This document shows, one piece after another, positions 7,091-15,777 of a DNA stretch of 33,322 nucleotides. Source of the DNA: an uncultured Sphingomonadales bacterium (lineage in GTDB: Bacteria > Pseudomonadota > Alphaproteobacteria > Sphingomonadales > Sphingomonadaceae); the NCBI GenBank assembly GCA_937898535.1, contig CALDKP010000171.1, positions 1-33,322 on the forward strand. The letters are read 5' to 3'. Numbering within the stretch: position 1 is the first letter of the stretch; each line of letters begins with the position of its first letter. The notes beneath the pieces are model-generated. The model searched no databases. It was not told the origin of the DNA and saw only the letters and a program-made list of their open reading frames with translations. A program made the translations under genes and the position numbers.

Positions 7091-8938
7091 ATGACTTTTT
7101 TAAAATATACGGCCGCGGCGCTTGCGCTGCTGCCGACATCTGCAATTGCAGATGAATGGGACGACGTTATCGTTGTCACCGCGAGCGGATTTGAACAGCC
7201 GCGGTCAGAAACCGGACAAGCGGTCGATATTGTCGACCGCGAACGGCTCGACCAATTGCAAAGCGCCACCATCGGCGATGCCCTGCAAACCGTGCCCGGC
7301 GTTACCGTTGCGGCGCGCGGCGGGCTTGGCGGGCAGACCAGTGCGTTTTTGCGCGGCGGCAACAGTTCGCAGACGCTGGTGCTCATCGATGGTGTGCGGA
7401 TCAATGATCTCACCAGCCCCAATGGTGCGTTTGATTTTGGTTCGCTGATGACGGGCAATATTGGTCAGGTGGAAGTCCTGCGCGGTCCAAACTCAATCAT
7501 CTGGGGCAGCCAAGCGATTGGCGGCGTGATCAATATCCAGTCACTGGCCCCCGCCGATGGTTTCGAAGGACGCTTCGGCGCGGAATATGGTGCCGCCGAT
7601 ACCAAACGGATGAACGCCAACATTGCCAGAACCAGTGGCCTGTTCGAAGGCAGCTTTGGCGGGTCATATGCCGATAGTCGCGGCATTTCGGCGCTCGCGG
7701 GTGGAACCGAACGCGATGGCTTTGAAAATTTCGCGGGCAATGGTCGGTTGAAGGTCAACATCAGCGATGCCTTCAATCTCGATTTCCGCGGCTATTATAA
7801 CCAGGCGACGGTGGAATATGATTCCGCCTTTGGGATCGGCGCGAATGCCCTGCCCGTCACCCGCAACCGGCAGTTTGTCGGCTATGTCGGGGCGAATGTC
7901 GTTGCGTTCGACGGCCGCATGCAAAACCGCATTGCGTACACACGCACCGATATCAGGCGGCTTGGCACGGACCCCGTGGTGTTTAGTTTCAACAACTTCA
8001 TTGTCCGTGGCAGCATAGACCGCGCGGAATATCACACCGCGTTCGACGTCAACGACGCCCTGACCCTGACCGCTGGCTTGGAATATGAACGGTCGTTCGC
8101 CAGCACATCCTTTGAAGGCGCTGCAGCCGATGTCGCGCGCAACTATGTGACCAGCGGCTTTGGCCAGATTATCGTTCGTCCATTTGCCGGGCTGACGGTG
8201 ACGGGCGGGGTCCGGCATGACAAATACAACGATTATGGCGGGCAAACGACATTGGGCGGCAATATTGCCTTCACCCCCAATGATGGCCGCACCATGTTGC
8301 GCGCCACCTATGGCGAGGGCTTCCGCGCGCCGACGCTCAGCGAAGGTCAGCCACCTTATGGCAACCCCGACCTGCGGCCCGAAACTGCGCGCAATTTCGA
8401 CCTTGGTTTCGAACAGCAGATATTGGATGGAAAGGCGCGGTTTTTCGCGACCTATTTCAACCGGCGCAGTTCGGACTTGATCGCGTTCTCCTTTGCGACA
8501 TTTCAGTCCGAAAACATCGACCGCGTGAAATCAACCGGCGTGGAAGCTGGCTTCAACCTGAACCCCACCGACCGATTGGACATTCGGGCGAGCTACACGC
8601 TGGTCGACGCGGTTAACCGGTCAGCGGGTGCCAATTTCGGCAACCGACTGGCGCTACGTCCGCAACATAGCGGCAGCCTGACCGTCGACTGGCAAACGCC
8701 CATTGGCCTCTCGGTCGGCAGCAGTGTGTTGTTGATCGGCGATAGCTTTGACGATGCGTCAAACAGCGAAGCACTTGATGGCTATGCGTTGGTTGGCCTG
8801 CGGGCATCATTGCCGATTAACGACAGGCTTGAGCTTTATGGCCGCGTCGATAACATCTTCGATGTGCAGTATACTGTCGTGGCAGGATATAACAGCTTTG
8901 GCCGCAATGCCGCGGTTGGCGTCAGGGCCAAATTCTGA
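7091..8938 (+). CDS. btuB: TonB-dependent vitamin B12 receptor, BtuB-like
   Basis: An outer-membrane receptor of 615 residues. The chosen ATG at 7091 has a strong ribosome-binding site (AAGGAG, 7077-7082) and gives a normal signal peptide (MTFLKYTAAALALLPTSAIA, cleaved near residue 20); upstream in-frame starts would lie inside the riboswitch leader. A TonB box is seen as DVIVVTAS (about 25-32). The plug domain follows (IGDALQTVPGVTV, then RGPNSIIWGSQAIGGVINI), then a beta-barrel with FRAPTLSE and GNPDLRPE motifs and a C-terminal aromatic strand (VGVRAKF). Its riboswitch and downstream btuFCD genes identify corrinoids as the ligand. Its stop overlaps the btuF start by one base. Confidence 0.94.
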   Translation: MTFLKYTAAALALLPTSAIADEWDDVIVVTASGFEQPRSETGQAVDIVDRERLDQLQSATIGDALQTVPGVTVAARGGLGGQTSAFLRGGNSSQTLVLIDGVRINDLTSPNGAFDFGSLMTGNIGQVEVLRGPNSIIWGSQAIGGVINIQSLAPADGFEGRFGAEYGAADTKRMNANIARTSGLFEGSFGGSYADSRGISALAGGTERDGFENFAGNGRLKVNISDAFNLDFRGYYNQATVEYDSAFGIGANALPVTRNRQFVGYVGANVVAFDGRMQNRIAYTRTDIRRLGTDPVVFSFNNFIVRGSIDRAEYHTAFDVNDALTLTAGLEYERSFASTSFEGAAADVARNYVTSGFGQIIVRPFAGLTVTGGVRHDKYNDYGGQTTLGGNIAFTPNDGRTMLRATYGEGFRAPTLSEGQPPYGNPDLRPETARNFDLGFEQQILDGKARFFATYFNRRSSDLIAFSFATFQSENIDRVKSTGVEAGFNLNPTDRLDIRASYTLVDAVNRSAGANFGNRLALRPQHSGSLTVDWQTPIGLSVGSSVLLIGDSFDDASNSEALDGYALVGLRASLPINDRLELYGRVDNIFDVQYTVVAGYNSFGRNAAVGVRAKF

Positions 8939-9786
8939 TGCGTCGCGGTTGGTGCATTCTGCCTGCATTGGCACTGACCGGATGCGCCAACCAAGGTGCA
9001 ATTGTGCCCGGCGGTATCGTCTCCAACAACCCGTGCATTGACGCCGTGCTGGCGGAAATCGCGTTGCCCGGCCAAGTGACTGCGGTTAGTACTTATTCGC
9101 ATGATCCCGATAGCGCATCTGCGCCTTTGTCATGGTCCATGCGCTATCCCGCCATTGGTGCAAGCGCAGATGAGCTGCTTTTGGCGCGCCCGAAATTGGT
9201 GCTGACCGGCAATCTGGCATCGTCGGGTGCAAATGCCGTGCTGGCGCGCGCCGGGATTAAAACAGTGGCCATCGGTGTAGCGCCGACGATTGCAGAGGAC
9301 ATCGGGCAAATCCGCACGCTGGCGAAAGCCATCGGCAGGGTGGAGGCTGGCGAAACCCTCGTTACGCACATCCAAAATTCACTGCCAAAACCCGCCAACG
9401 CCCAGCCGCCGGTTTCAGCCGTGATCTGGCAAAATGGCGGGTTCGTCGCCGGCAAAGGCACGTTGCAAGACGAACTGTTGCAACGTCACGGATTTCGCAA
9501 TGCTAGCGCCGAATATGGGCTGACGTCATGGGGCATCTTGCCGCTGGAGACCCTCATGCGTAACCCACCGACGGTCATCTTCATGCCCACCAGTGCACAG
9601 GGCGAAGATGCCCGAGCGCTTACCGCCCGGCAAAGGCTGTTGCGGCATTTGGACGGCAAGACGCAGATCGTTGATTTTCCCGACAAGCTTTTATTCTGCG
9701 GCGGTCCGACGATCGTTAAAGTATCCGCGATCTTGTCGAAGACACGGGCATCGCTAACTGCCCACGCAAGTGGAGGTGGCCAATGA
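8938..9786 (+). CDS. btuF: Corrinoid-binding ABC transporter lipoprotein, BtuF-like
   Basis: A 282-residue periplasmic-binding protein of the BtuF/FepB type. The N-terminus carries a lipobox LTGC with Cys16, so the mature protein is probably a membrane-anchored lipoprotein and not freely soluble as in E. coli. Family features include the IGASADELLLARPKLVL stretch and a C-terminal lobe ending at FCGGPTIVKVSAIL. It would carry B12 from BtuB to the BtuCD importer. It overlaps btuB by 1 nt and btuC by 4 nt. Sequence similarity alone would not separate it from siderophore-binding relatives; the riboswitch does. Confidence 0.88.
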   Translation: MRRGWCILPALALTGCANQGAIVPGGIVSNNPCIDAVLAEIALPGQVTAVSTYSHDPDSASAPLSWSMRYPAIGASADELLLARPKLVLTGNLASSGANAVLARAGIKTVAIGVAPTIAEDIGQIRTLAKAIGRVEAGETLVTHIQNSLPKPANAQPPVSAVIWQNGGFVAGKGTLQDELLQRHGFRNASAEYGLTSWGILPLETLMRNPPTVIFMPTSAQGEDARALTARQRLLRHLDGKTQIVDFPDKLLFCGGPTIVKVSAILSKTRASLTAHASGGGQ

Positions 9787-10748
9787 CAGCGCGTTTCATG
9801 ACGGGTGTTTTGCTGCTGCTCACGCTGGCGGCGTTCCTGCTCTCGCTAATGGCGGGGAAGGTCTGGATTTGGCCGATGTCGTGGGCCGCCAACAATGCCG
9901 ACGGCTGGATTTTCCTTGAGCTTCGCCTGCCCCGCGCGCTTCTCGGGCTTTGCATTGGCGCAGTCCTTGGGCTGTCGGGCGCAGTGTTGCAGGGTTATTT
10001 GCGCAACCCACTGGCCGACCCGACCGTGCTGGGGGTTTCGGCCAGCGCTGCTCTGGGCGGCGTTCTGGCAATCTTCATGGGCATCAACCTTGTGCCCTTT
10101 GGTCTATTCGGCTGCGCCATGATTGGTGCGGTTGCCAGCATCCTTTTGCTGCTGGCGATCGGCCGCGGTGGCGGGCCAATCGGGTTCATATTGGGCGGCA
10201 TGGTGCTGTCTACGCTGGCGGGTGCATTAACGGCCTTTGTCATCAGCATCGCGCCGAACCCATTTGCCGCCAGTGAAATCATTAACTGGCTGATGGGCGC
10301 ACTGACCGACCGGCTGATGGAAGACGTGCTCACTGCGCTGCCGTTCATGGCGATTGGCGCGCTGATGTTGCTGACCACAGGCCGCGCGCTCGATGCGCTA
10401 ACCTTGGGCGAGAATGGCGCCAAAAGCCTTGGTGTCGACCTGTTCCGGTTGCAGTGGCTGATCGTCCTTGGCGTCGGCCTGTCGGTTGGCGCATCCGTCG
10501 CGGTGTCGGGTGTGGTCGGCTTTGTCGGGCTTATCGTCCCGCACCTCATACGCAGCTTTTATGGCGAACAGCCTTCCCGCATTTTGCTGCCTTCTGCCTT
10601 GGGTGGCGCGATTTTAACGCTCACGGCAGACAGCCTCGTGCGTCTCATCCCCGGCCCCGGTGAAATGCGGCTTGGCATTGCCATGGCAGTGCTTGGCGCG
10701 CCGTTCTTCCTGCTGCTGCTTTTACGCTATCGTAAGGGTGCAGCATGA
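9783..10748 (+). CDS. btuC: Vitamin B12 ABC transporter permease, BtuC/FecCD family
   Basis: A 321-residue integral membrane permease, close to the 326 of E. coli BtuC. The FecCD signature is clear: RLPRALLGLCIGAVLGLSGAVLQ followed by NPLADPTVLGVSASAALGG (from about residue 44). About nine to ten hydrophobic helices are visible, plus the cytoplasmic coupling region near VGFVGLIVPHLIR. It forms the inner-membrane channel as a dimer with BtuD. Start and stop each overlap neighbours in ATGA, so the subunits are translationally coupled. Confidence 0.92.
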   Translation: MTARFMTGVLLLLTLAAFLLSLMAGKVWIWPMSWAANNADGWIFLELRLPRALLGLCIGAVLGLSGAVLQGYLRNPLADPTVLGVSASAALGGVLAIFMGINLVPFGLFGCAMIGAVASILLLLAIGRGGGPIGFILGGMVLSTLAGALTAFVISIAPNPFAASEIINWLMGALTDRLMEDVLTALPFMAIGALMLLTTGRALDALTLGENGAKSLGVDLFRLQWLIVLGVGLSVGASVAVSGVVGFVGLIVPHLIRSFYGEQPSRILLPSALGGAILTLTADSLVRLIPGPGEMRLGIAMAVLGAPFFLLLLLRYRKGAA

Positions 10749-11521
10749 ACCTGAATGTCCAAAATCTCGGCTTCGCCCATGGCAACGCACCAACGCTTGA
10801 GGGAGTCAGCGCCACGTTTGAAGCGGGCAAATTCAGCGTCATCCTCGGCCCCAATGGTGCAGGCAAATCGACATTGCTGGCCTGCCTTGCGGGCCTGCGA
10901 AAGCCAAACAGCGGCACCGCAAAGCTTGGCGACGAGGATATTACGGCAATGCCCGCAACCAAGCGTGCCAAGCGCATTGGACTGCTGCCGCAAGGTGCGG
11001 AAACGCATTGGGCGATCACGTCCGAAGCGTTGGTTGCGCTTGGCCGCATACCGCACGCGCGCGGCGGAGGGGCATCGGCTGATGACCGCAGGGCCATTGC
11101 CGCCGCGATGCACGCAACCGCAACCGATGGCTTTGCGCACCGACCTATCACCCAATTATCGGGCGGCGAACGCGCGCGCGTCCTGCTGGCGCGCGTGTTG
11201 GCTGGGGAGCCGGAATGGATCCTCGCCGACGAACCATTGGCCAACCTCGACCCCGGCTATCAACTCGACATCCTCGATCTGCTGCGGCAGCAGGCGCGCG
11301 ATGGCCAAGGTGTCGTCGCGGTCCTGCATGATTTGCACCACGCAGTGCGCTTTGCGGACCATGTCGTGCTGCTGCATCAAGGTTCCGTGTTTGCGCAGGG
11401 TACGGTTGATGATGTCATCACCGCGCAAAACCTCGCCACTGTATACGGGATTGACGCGCTGCTTTCCAAAGACGAGGAAGGGGCAACCCAATTGTTGATC
11501 AAAGGCAAGATGCGCTCATGA
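10745..11521 (+). CDS. btuD: Vitamin B12 ABC transporter ATPase, BtuD-like
   Basis: A 258-residue ABC ATPase. Walker A is GPNGAGKS (35-42), the Q-loop is in LLPQGAE (80-86), the signature is LSGGE (138-142), Walker B is WILADEP (158-164), and the switch His is in VLHDLHH. It powers import through BtuC. The C-terminal segment (about 235-258) is slightly extended relative to the catalytic core. It overlaps btuC and the PhoD-like gene by 4 nt each. Confidence 0.93.
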   Translation: MNLNVQNLGFAHGNAPTLEGVSATFEAGKFSVILGPNGAGKSTLLACLAGLRKPNSGTAKLGDEDITAMPATKRAKRIGLLPQGAETHWAITSEALVALGRIPHARGGGASADDRRAIAAAMHATATDGFAHRPITQLSGGERARVLLARVLAGEPEWILADEPLANLDPGYQLDILDLLRQQARDGQGVVAVLHDLHHAVRFADHVVLLHQGSVFAQGTVDDVITAQNLATVYGIDALLSKDEEGATQLLIKGKMRS

Positions 11522-12663
11522 AATATGCCCTCCCCATATTCGCCCTGCTTCTTTCGGGATGCGCCACCACGGTCGCGCCGCCGCAGCTTGCTCCAACAAG
11601 CGCGCAGGAGGCGTTACGCCCTTATTATGCCGCGCTGGACGTCAAACTGCCCAAGGCACCGGCCAATCCGGCATTATCTGCGGACACATTAATCACACGT
11701 TTTGCATTTGGCAGTTGCGTCAACGAAAACCGCGACATGAAATTCTGGGACGTGATTGCCGCGCAAAATCCGCAGGCGTTTCTGTTGATCGGCGACAATG
11801 TCTATGGCGATACACGGCCAACAAATGGGGCAGACATCCCGACGCTGGCCGCGAGCTATAAAAAGCTAAACAGCCGCGTTGAATTTGACCGATTCCGGCG
11901 CAGCGTCCCCATGATGACCACATGGGATGACCATGATTATGGCGCCAATGACGCCGGTGGATCCTTCGCGTTCAAGGAATGGGCCGAAAAAGCCTATGAA
12001 ACCTTTTGGGGTGCATCCGACGAAGTGCGCGCCCGCCCCGGTGTATATGAAAGCCGGATCGTCGGTCCGCAGGGCAAGCGGGTTCAGTTCATCATTCTCG
12101 ATGCCCGCTTTTTCCGGTCCGACCTTGCCTCCATGACCTATCGCGATCCAGCGCCTGCGCTTGGCTGGTACATCCCCAATATGGATCCCAAAGCGACCGT
12201 GCTTGGCAGCGCGCAATGGGAATGGTTGGCACAGGAACTGGATAAGCCAGCAGAAGTGCGCTTCATCATTTCATCAACGCAGGTGATAACCGACGCGCAT
12301 AATTTCGAAAGCTGGTCCAATTTCCCCAAAGAGCGCGACCGCCTTTATGCCTTATTGGGTCAAAAGCGCGTCAATAATGCGATATTCCTAACCGGCGACC
12401 GGCATTCAGGCGGCTTTTACAAGACCAATGCACCGGGCCTTTCCAAGCCGCTGTGGGACTTCACGTCCAGCTCGCTGAACCTGGCCTTTGGCAAAGGCGA
12501 CGGCGGTGACCGCGAACCCGATCCAAGCCGAACAGGTGGTTTTTGGGGCATTGCAAACTTTGGTCAAATCGACATTGATTGGGCCGCAAAAAAGGTCGTG
12601 ATGACACTGCGCAAGGATGATGGCAGCGTGATCGAAACGCAGGTTGCTAATGCGATTGATTGA
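11518..12663 (+). CDS. PhoD-like metallophosphatase lipoprotein in the B12 operon
   Basis: A 381-residue exported lipoprotein (lipobox LSGC, Cys15) of the PhoD/alkaline-phosphatase-D superfamily. Metal-site motifs are visible: GSC (65-67), GDNVYGD (92-98), WDDHDYG (136-142) and GDRHSGG (293-299). The family hydrolyses phosphate mono- or diesters with Fe3+/Ca2+. It is shorter than classical PhoD because it lacks the N-terminal beta domain and the Tat signal. Its ATG overlaps the btuD stop by 4 nt, so it is the fifth gene of the riboswitch-controlled operon, which suggests a role in corrinoid salvage; that role is inference. Its 3' end overlaps the convergent ydbT gene by 17 nt. Confidence 0.9.
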   Translation: MKYALPIFALLLSGCATTVAPPQLAPTSAQEALRPYYAALDVKLPKAPANPALSADTLITRFAFGSCVNENRDMKFWDVIAAQNPQAFLLIGDNVYGDTRPTNGADIPTLAASYKKLNSRVEFDRFRRSVPMMTTWDDHDYGANDAGGSFAFKEWAEKAYETFWGASDEVRARPGVYESRIVGPQGKRVQFIILDARFFRSDLASMTYRDPAPALGWYIPNMDPKATVLGSAQWEWLAQELDKPAEVRFIISSTQVITDAHNFESWSNFPKERDRLYALLGQKRVNNAIFLTGDRHSGGFYKTNAPGLSKPLWDFTSSSLNLAFGKGDGGDREPDPSRTGGFWGIANFGQIDIDWAAKKVVMTLRKDDGSVIETQVANAID

Positions 12664-14194
12664 TCGCTGAATAATCCACGGCCACAACCTTTTCCATCAC
12701 GGCATCGCGAATAGCGACAGCAGTAGCCAGTGGCAGGGCGATCATCTCCATCGTCCCGCCAGCAATGCCGAACCGAACCGACGCAAGCCCCTGCCGCCGC
12801 GACAATGGGCCTTGCGCAATTTCAACGCTTTGCACCTTCACCTGCGGCGCAATCGTTATCTGTTGCCGCCACCAGCCGCGCTTGAGATACAGCTGATGGT
12901 CATCCAGCCCGAAGCGATATTGCCGCCAGTCCAGCCAGAAAAACGCGCCGGGAAGAACCAGTAACAGCAGCAACAATGTCGTGCGGTCAATGGGGGCATT
13001 CGCGAAAATCACCAGCGCAGCCATGGCGGTCAACAGCACGGGCACAATGAACAAAAGCTGCGTCAGCCAATGCTTTGCGGCCCCGCGTTGCATTCGTTCG
13101 TCGCCATCGGGCGCAGCGATTGCGGCGGCTATTGCGATGCGCCACACTTCGTCCAGTGTCGCAAAGGGTGCGGCGACATAGTTGGCCTCTTGTTTACTGT
13201 CCTGCGCGAGACTGACAAATTTCAGGCTGTGCCAGCCATGGCGTTTCCGGAATGGCCCCGTTTGCACAATCGCCGCCTGCACCCGGTGCGTGGGCATGAT
13301 AACGTCCGTGAGTGTAAACAGCCCCCGCCGACGGCGAAACCCCTTGGCGGTCTGGTCCAGCCGGAAACCATGCTCGCGTAAAATCGTGCGCACCACGCCT
13401 GTCGCAACGCCAATGAAAATCAGGCTCGAAATGGCGCCGAAGGCCAAAATGATCTGCGCGAACACACCAACGCCGTTGATCTGGTTAACGCTCACACCGC
13501 GTTCTTCGGCAAGCCCGATCCAATGTTTGAAGTCCCAAAAATCGAACGGCAGCAGGAAATCAAATTGCTGCGCAAGACCGCCGAGCACCGCGAAAATCAC
13601 GAGTGAAAAGGAATAGAGGCCGAAGACAAACACGCGCTTGCCATCCATCGCGAATATCGGGTGTGCGTCGTCTTCAACAGGCGCTGGCACATCCACCGGA
13701 GCAGCGACCGCAATCCCAGCCTTACGCGACCGGATTAACGCCCGCAGCCGGTTCGCCTCCTCCAATGTAACGAAACTCAGTTTCGCATCGTCACCATCGC
13801 CGCCACCGGTTTCAAACTTGACCTCACCCAGCCCCATCATGCGGGCGAGCGGTTTTTGTTCGATGCTGACATCCTGAATACGCTCATAGGGGATGGACCG
13901 TGCTGTCCGGTTCAAAATCCCCTTCTCGACACGGATGTCATGTTCGCCGACGAAATATTGAAACCGCAGCCATGCCAGCCAACGAAAGAACAGGCTGAAT
14001 ATCAGAACAACCGCGATGACGATGGGAATGAGAACCGGATTGTCGGCTTTTCGAACACCGAAGATCGCGGCGACCATCGGAAACACCAACTGCGGAAGGC
14101 CCGAGACAAAGCCCACCAGCAAGCCGCTGATATGCAACCGTTCGCCATCGACTGCGGGCGTCAGCCCGTCCACCGCATCAACGGTTTCGTTCAC
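12647..14194 (-). CDS. Bacterial PH-domain membrane protein, YdbT-like
   Basis: A 515-residue membrane protein with three bPH2 (DUF304-type) domains. Their hallmark segments are IPYERIQDVSIEQKPLARMM, MPTHRVQAAIVQTGPFRKRH and APQVKVQSVEIAQGPLSRRQ, each followed by a G-L/H-x-S/E-V/L-K/R-F strand. Between them are about six hydrophobic helices in three pairs. Function is not established well; in Bacillus, YdbS/YdbT are linked to resistance to antimicrobial peptides. It overlaps the YdbS-like gene by 4 nt at the start. Its C-terminus overlaps the PhoD-like gene tail-to-tail. Confidence 0.88.
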   Translation of the reverse strand: MNETVDAVDGLTPAVDGERLHISGLLVGFVSGLPQLVFPMVAAIFGVRKADNPVLIPIVIAVVLIFSLFFRWLAWLRFQYFVGEHDIRVEKGILNRTARSIPYERIQDVSIEQKPLARMMGLGEVKFETGGGDGDDAKLSFVTLEEANRLRALIRSRKAGIAVAAPVDVPAPVEDDAHPIFAMDGKRVFVFGLYSFSLVIFAVLGGLAQQFDFLLPFDFWDFKHWIGLAEERGVSVNQINGVGVFAQIILAFGAISSLIFIGVATGVVRTILREHGFRLDQTAKGFRRRRGLFTLTDVIMPTHRVQAAIVQTGPFRKRHGWHSLKFVSLAQDSKQEANYVAAPFATLDEVWRIAIAAAIAAPDGDERMQRGAAKHWLTQLLFIVPVLLTAMAALVIFANAPIDRTTLLLLLLVLPGAFFWLDWRQYRFGLDDHQLYLKRGWWRQQITIAPQVKVQSVEIAQGPLSRRQGLASVRFGIAGGTMEMIALPLATAVAIRDAVMEKVVAVDYSAINQSH

Positions 14195-14664
14195 AAGCTG
14201 TCCTGCCGTATAGCGGCGCGAATGGCCTCACGCATCGCCAGCGCGTCGGCATTGGCCAGACCGGGCAACGCGACCTTGCTGTTGTGGTTGCCCGCCGTGT
14301 GCACCGTCAGCGTGGCGAGGCCGTAGCGCCGGTCAATTGGCCCTTGGTCAACATCGATATGCTGGATGCGCCCGAACGGGACGATGGTATCACGATAAAA
14401 CATGTAACCGCGCACAATGCGCAGCCGGTCGGTGCCCATGTCATAGCCCCAATGCCGATATTTGCGCGCTGGGACGGTGAACGCAACAAAGACATACAAA
14501 AGCAGCATCGGCACAATGAAACTGCCCGGAGGTGCGACGTGCGCAACCTCAAGCACGCCTGCTCCGACGACAAAGGGCAACAATCCAATCGCTGTCGCAA
14601 TGCGTGTCGTGGTCACGAATGCGGGGTCGAGCGGGGTGAGTTCCGTCGCGAGATTTTGTGTCAT
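14191..14664 (-). CDS. Bacterial PH-domain membrane protein, YdbS-like
   Basis: A 157-residue partner of the YdbT-like protein. Two hydrophobic helices (about 21-40 and 48-65) precede one bPH2 domain with the motif VPFGRIQHIDVDQGPIDRRYGLATL (given in part; about 95-119). YdbS and YdbT are usually encoded together and thought to act as a membrane complex. It lies 74 bases after the nitronate monooxygenase gene on the same strand, so cotranscription with lysC and that gene is possible but unproven. Confidence 0.88.
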   Translation of the reverse strand: MTQNLATELTPLDPAFVTTTRIATAIGLLPFVVGAGVLEVAHVAPPGSFIVPMLLLYVFVAFTVPARKYRHWGYDMGTDRLRIVRGYMFYRDTIVPFGRIQHIDVDQGPIDRRYGLATLTVHTAGNHNSKVALPGLANADALAMREAIRAAIRQDSL

Positions 14665-14738
14665 GGCACCGATATGCGCACGCTGTGTTGCGATGGCAAG
14701 ACGGTTAACGATTCACCCCGATAGGGAAAGCTACAGAC

Positions 14739-15737
14739 CTAACGCGCCAGCGCAGTGTTCGCTTCGTCGACCAGCTTGGCAATGATATCAACCACAGGCC
14801 GTTCGACATGGACCATGCCAACCGACTGGCCTGCCATGACCGAGCCATATTCAACATCGCCGTCAATCACCGCGCGGCGCAATGCCCCAGCCCAATATTT
14901 CTCAATCTCAAGCTGCGCCGTTTCCATGTCGATTTCGCCGCGGTCGAGCATCGCGGCAACTTCGACCTGTTTTTTGGTGAATTCCTCAGTGCCCTTATTC
15001 TTCAGGGCGCGGACGGGAATGACCGGCAAGCGTGGATCAATCTGGACGCTGGCAACGGCATCGCGGGCATTGGCACGCAGGAACGCAGCCTTGAAATTGG
15101 GATGGGCGATGCTTTCATGCGCGCAGACGAACCGCGTGCCCAATTGCACACCCGCTGCGCCCATTTCGAGATAGCTTGCAATCGCGCCGCCACGGGCAAT
15201 GCCGCCCGCGACAAAAATGGGCAGCTGATCGCCCAGCTCAGGCAGGATTTCCTGCGCCAAGACGCTCGTTGCCACTGGCCCGATATGCCCGCCTGCCTCA
15301 CTGCCCTCGATAACCAGCGCATCCACGCCGGACCGCGCAAATTTCTTCGCCAGCGTGAGCGCAGGGGCAAAGCAGATAACCTTTGCGCCGAACGCCTTGA
15401 TCGCTTCAATGCTTCCCTTGGGCGGTAATCCGCCCGCGAGTACGACATGGCTCACTTCATATTTCGCGCAAACATCAATCAGTTCCATGATTTGCGGATG
15501 CATGGTGATCAGGTTCACACCGAATGGCTTGGACGTCAGCGCCTTCGTTGCGGCAATTTCCGTATCGAGCAATTCAGGCGACATCGCCCCGCACGCGATC
15601 ACGCCAAACCCGCCAGCGTTGGAAATGGCAGACACAAGGTTCCGTTCCGAAACCCAGGACATAGCGCCACACATAATGGCGACGTCGCAGCCAAGAAATT
15701 CCGTGCCGCGTTGCATGAGGTGTTTGAGTTTGGTCAT
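14739..15737 (-). CDS. Nitronate monooxygenase family FMN enzyme
   Basis: A 332-residue TIM-barrel FMN protein. Features include CGAMSWVSERNLVSAISNAGG, GVNLIT (about 73-78), the EGSEAGGHIGP loop with the conserved His151, the phosphate-binding VAGGIARGG and GAAGVQLGTRFV. Nitronate monooxygenases oxidise toxic alkyl nitronates such as propionate-3-nitronate; the same fold includes FabK enoyl reductases, and the His151 loop favours the monooxygenase class. It follows lysC with a 40-base gap on the same strand. Cytoplasmic; no signal peptide. Confidence 0.88.
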   Translation of the reverse strand: MTKLKHLMQRGTEFLGCDVAIMCGAMSWVSERNLVSAISNAGGFGVIACGAMSPELLDTEIAATKALTSKPFGVNLITMHPQIMELIDVCAKYEVSHVVLAGGLPPKGSIEAIKAFGAKVICFAPALTLAKKFARSGVDALVIEGSEAGGHIGPVATSVLAQEILPELGDQLPIFVAGGIARGGAIASYLEMGAAGVQLGTRFVCAHESIAHPNFKAAFLRANARDAVASVQIDPRLPVIPVRALKNKGTEEFTKKQVEVAAMLDRGEIDMETAQLEIEKYWAGALRRAVIDGDVEYGSVMAGQSVGMVHVERPVVDIIAKLVDEANTALAR

Positions 15738-15777
15738 AGCGGTCTCTTATCGGTCGCTAGTTTGCAATGAAAGCGGT

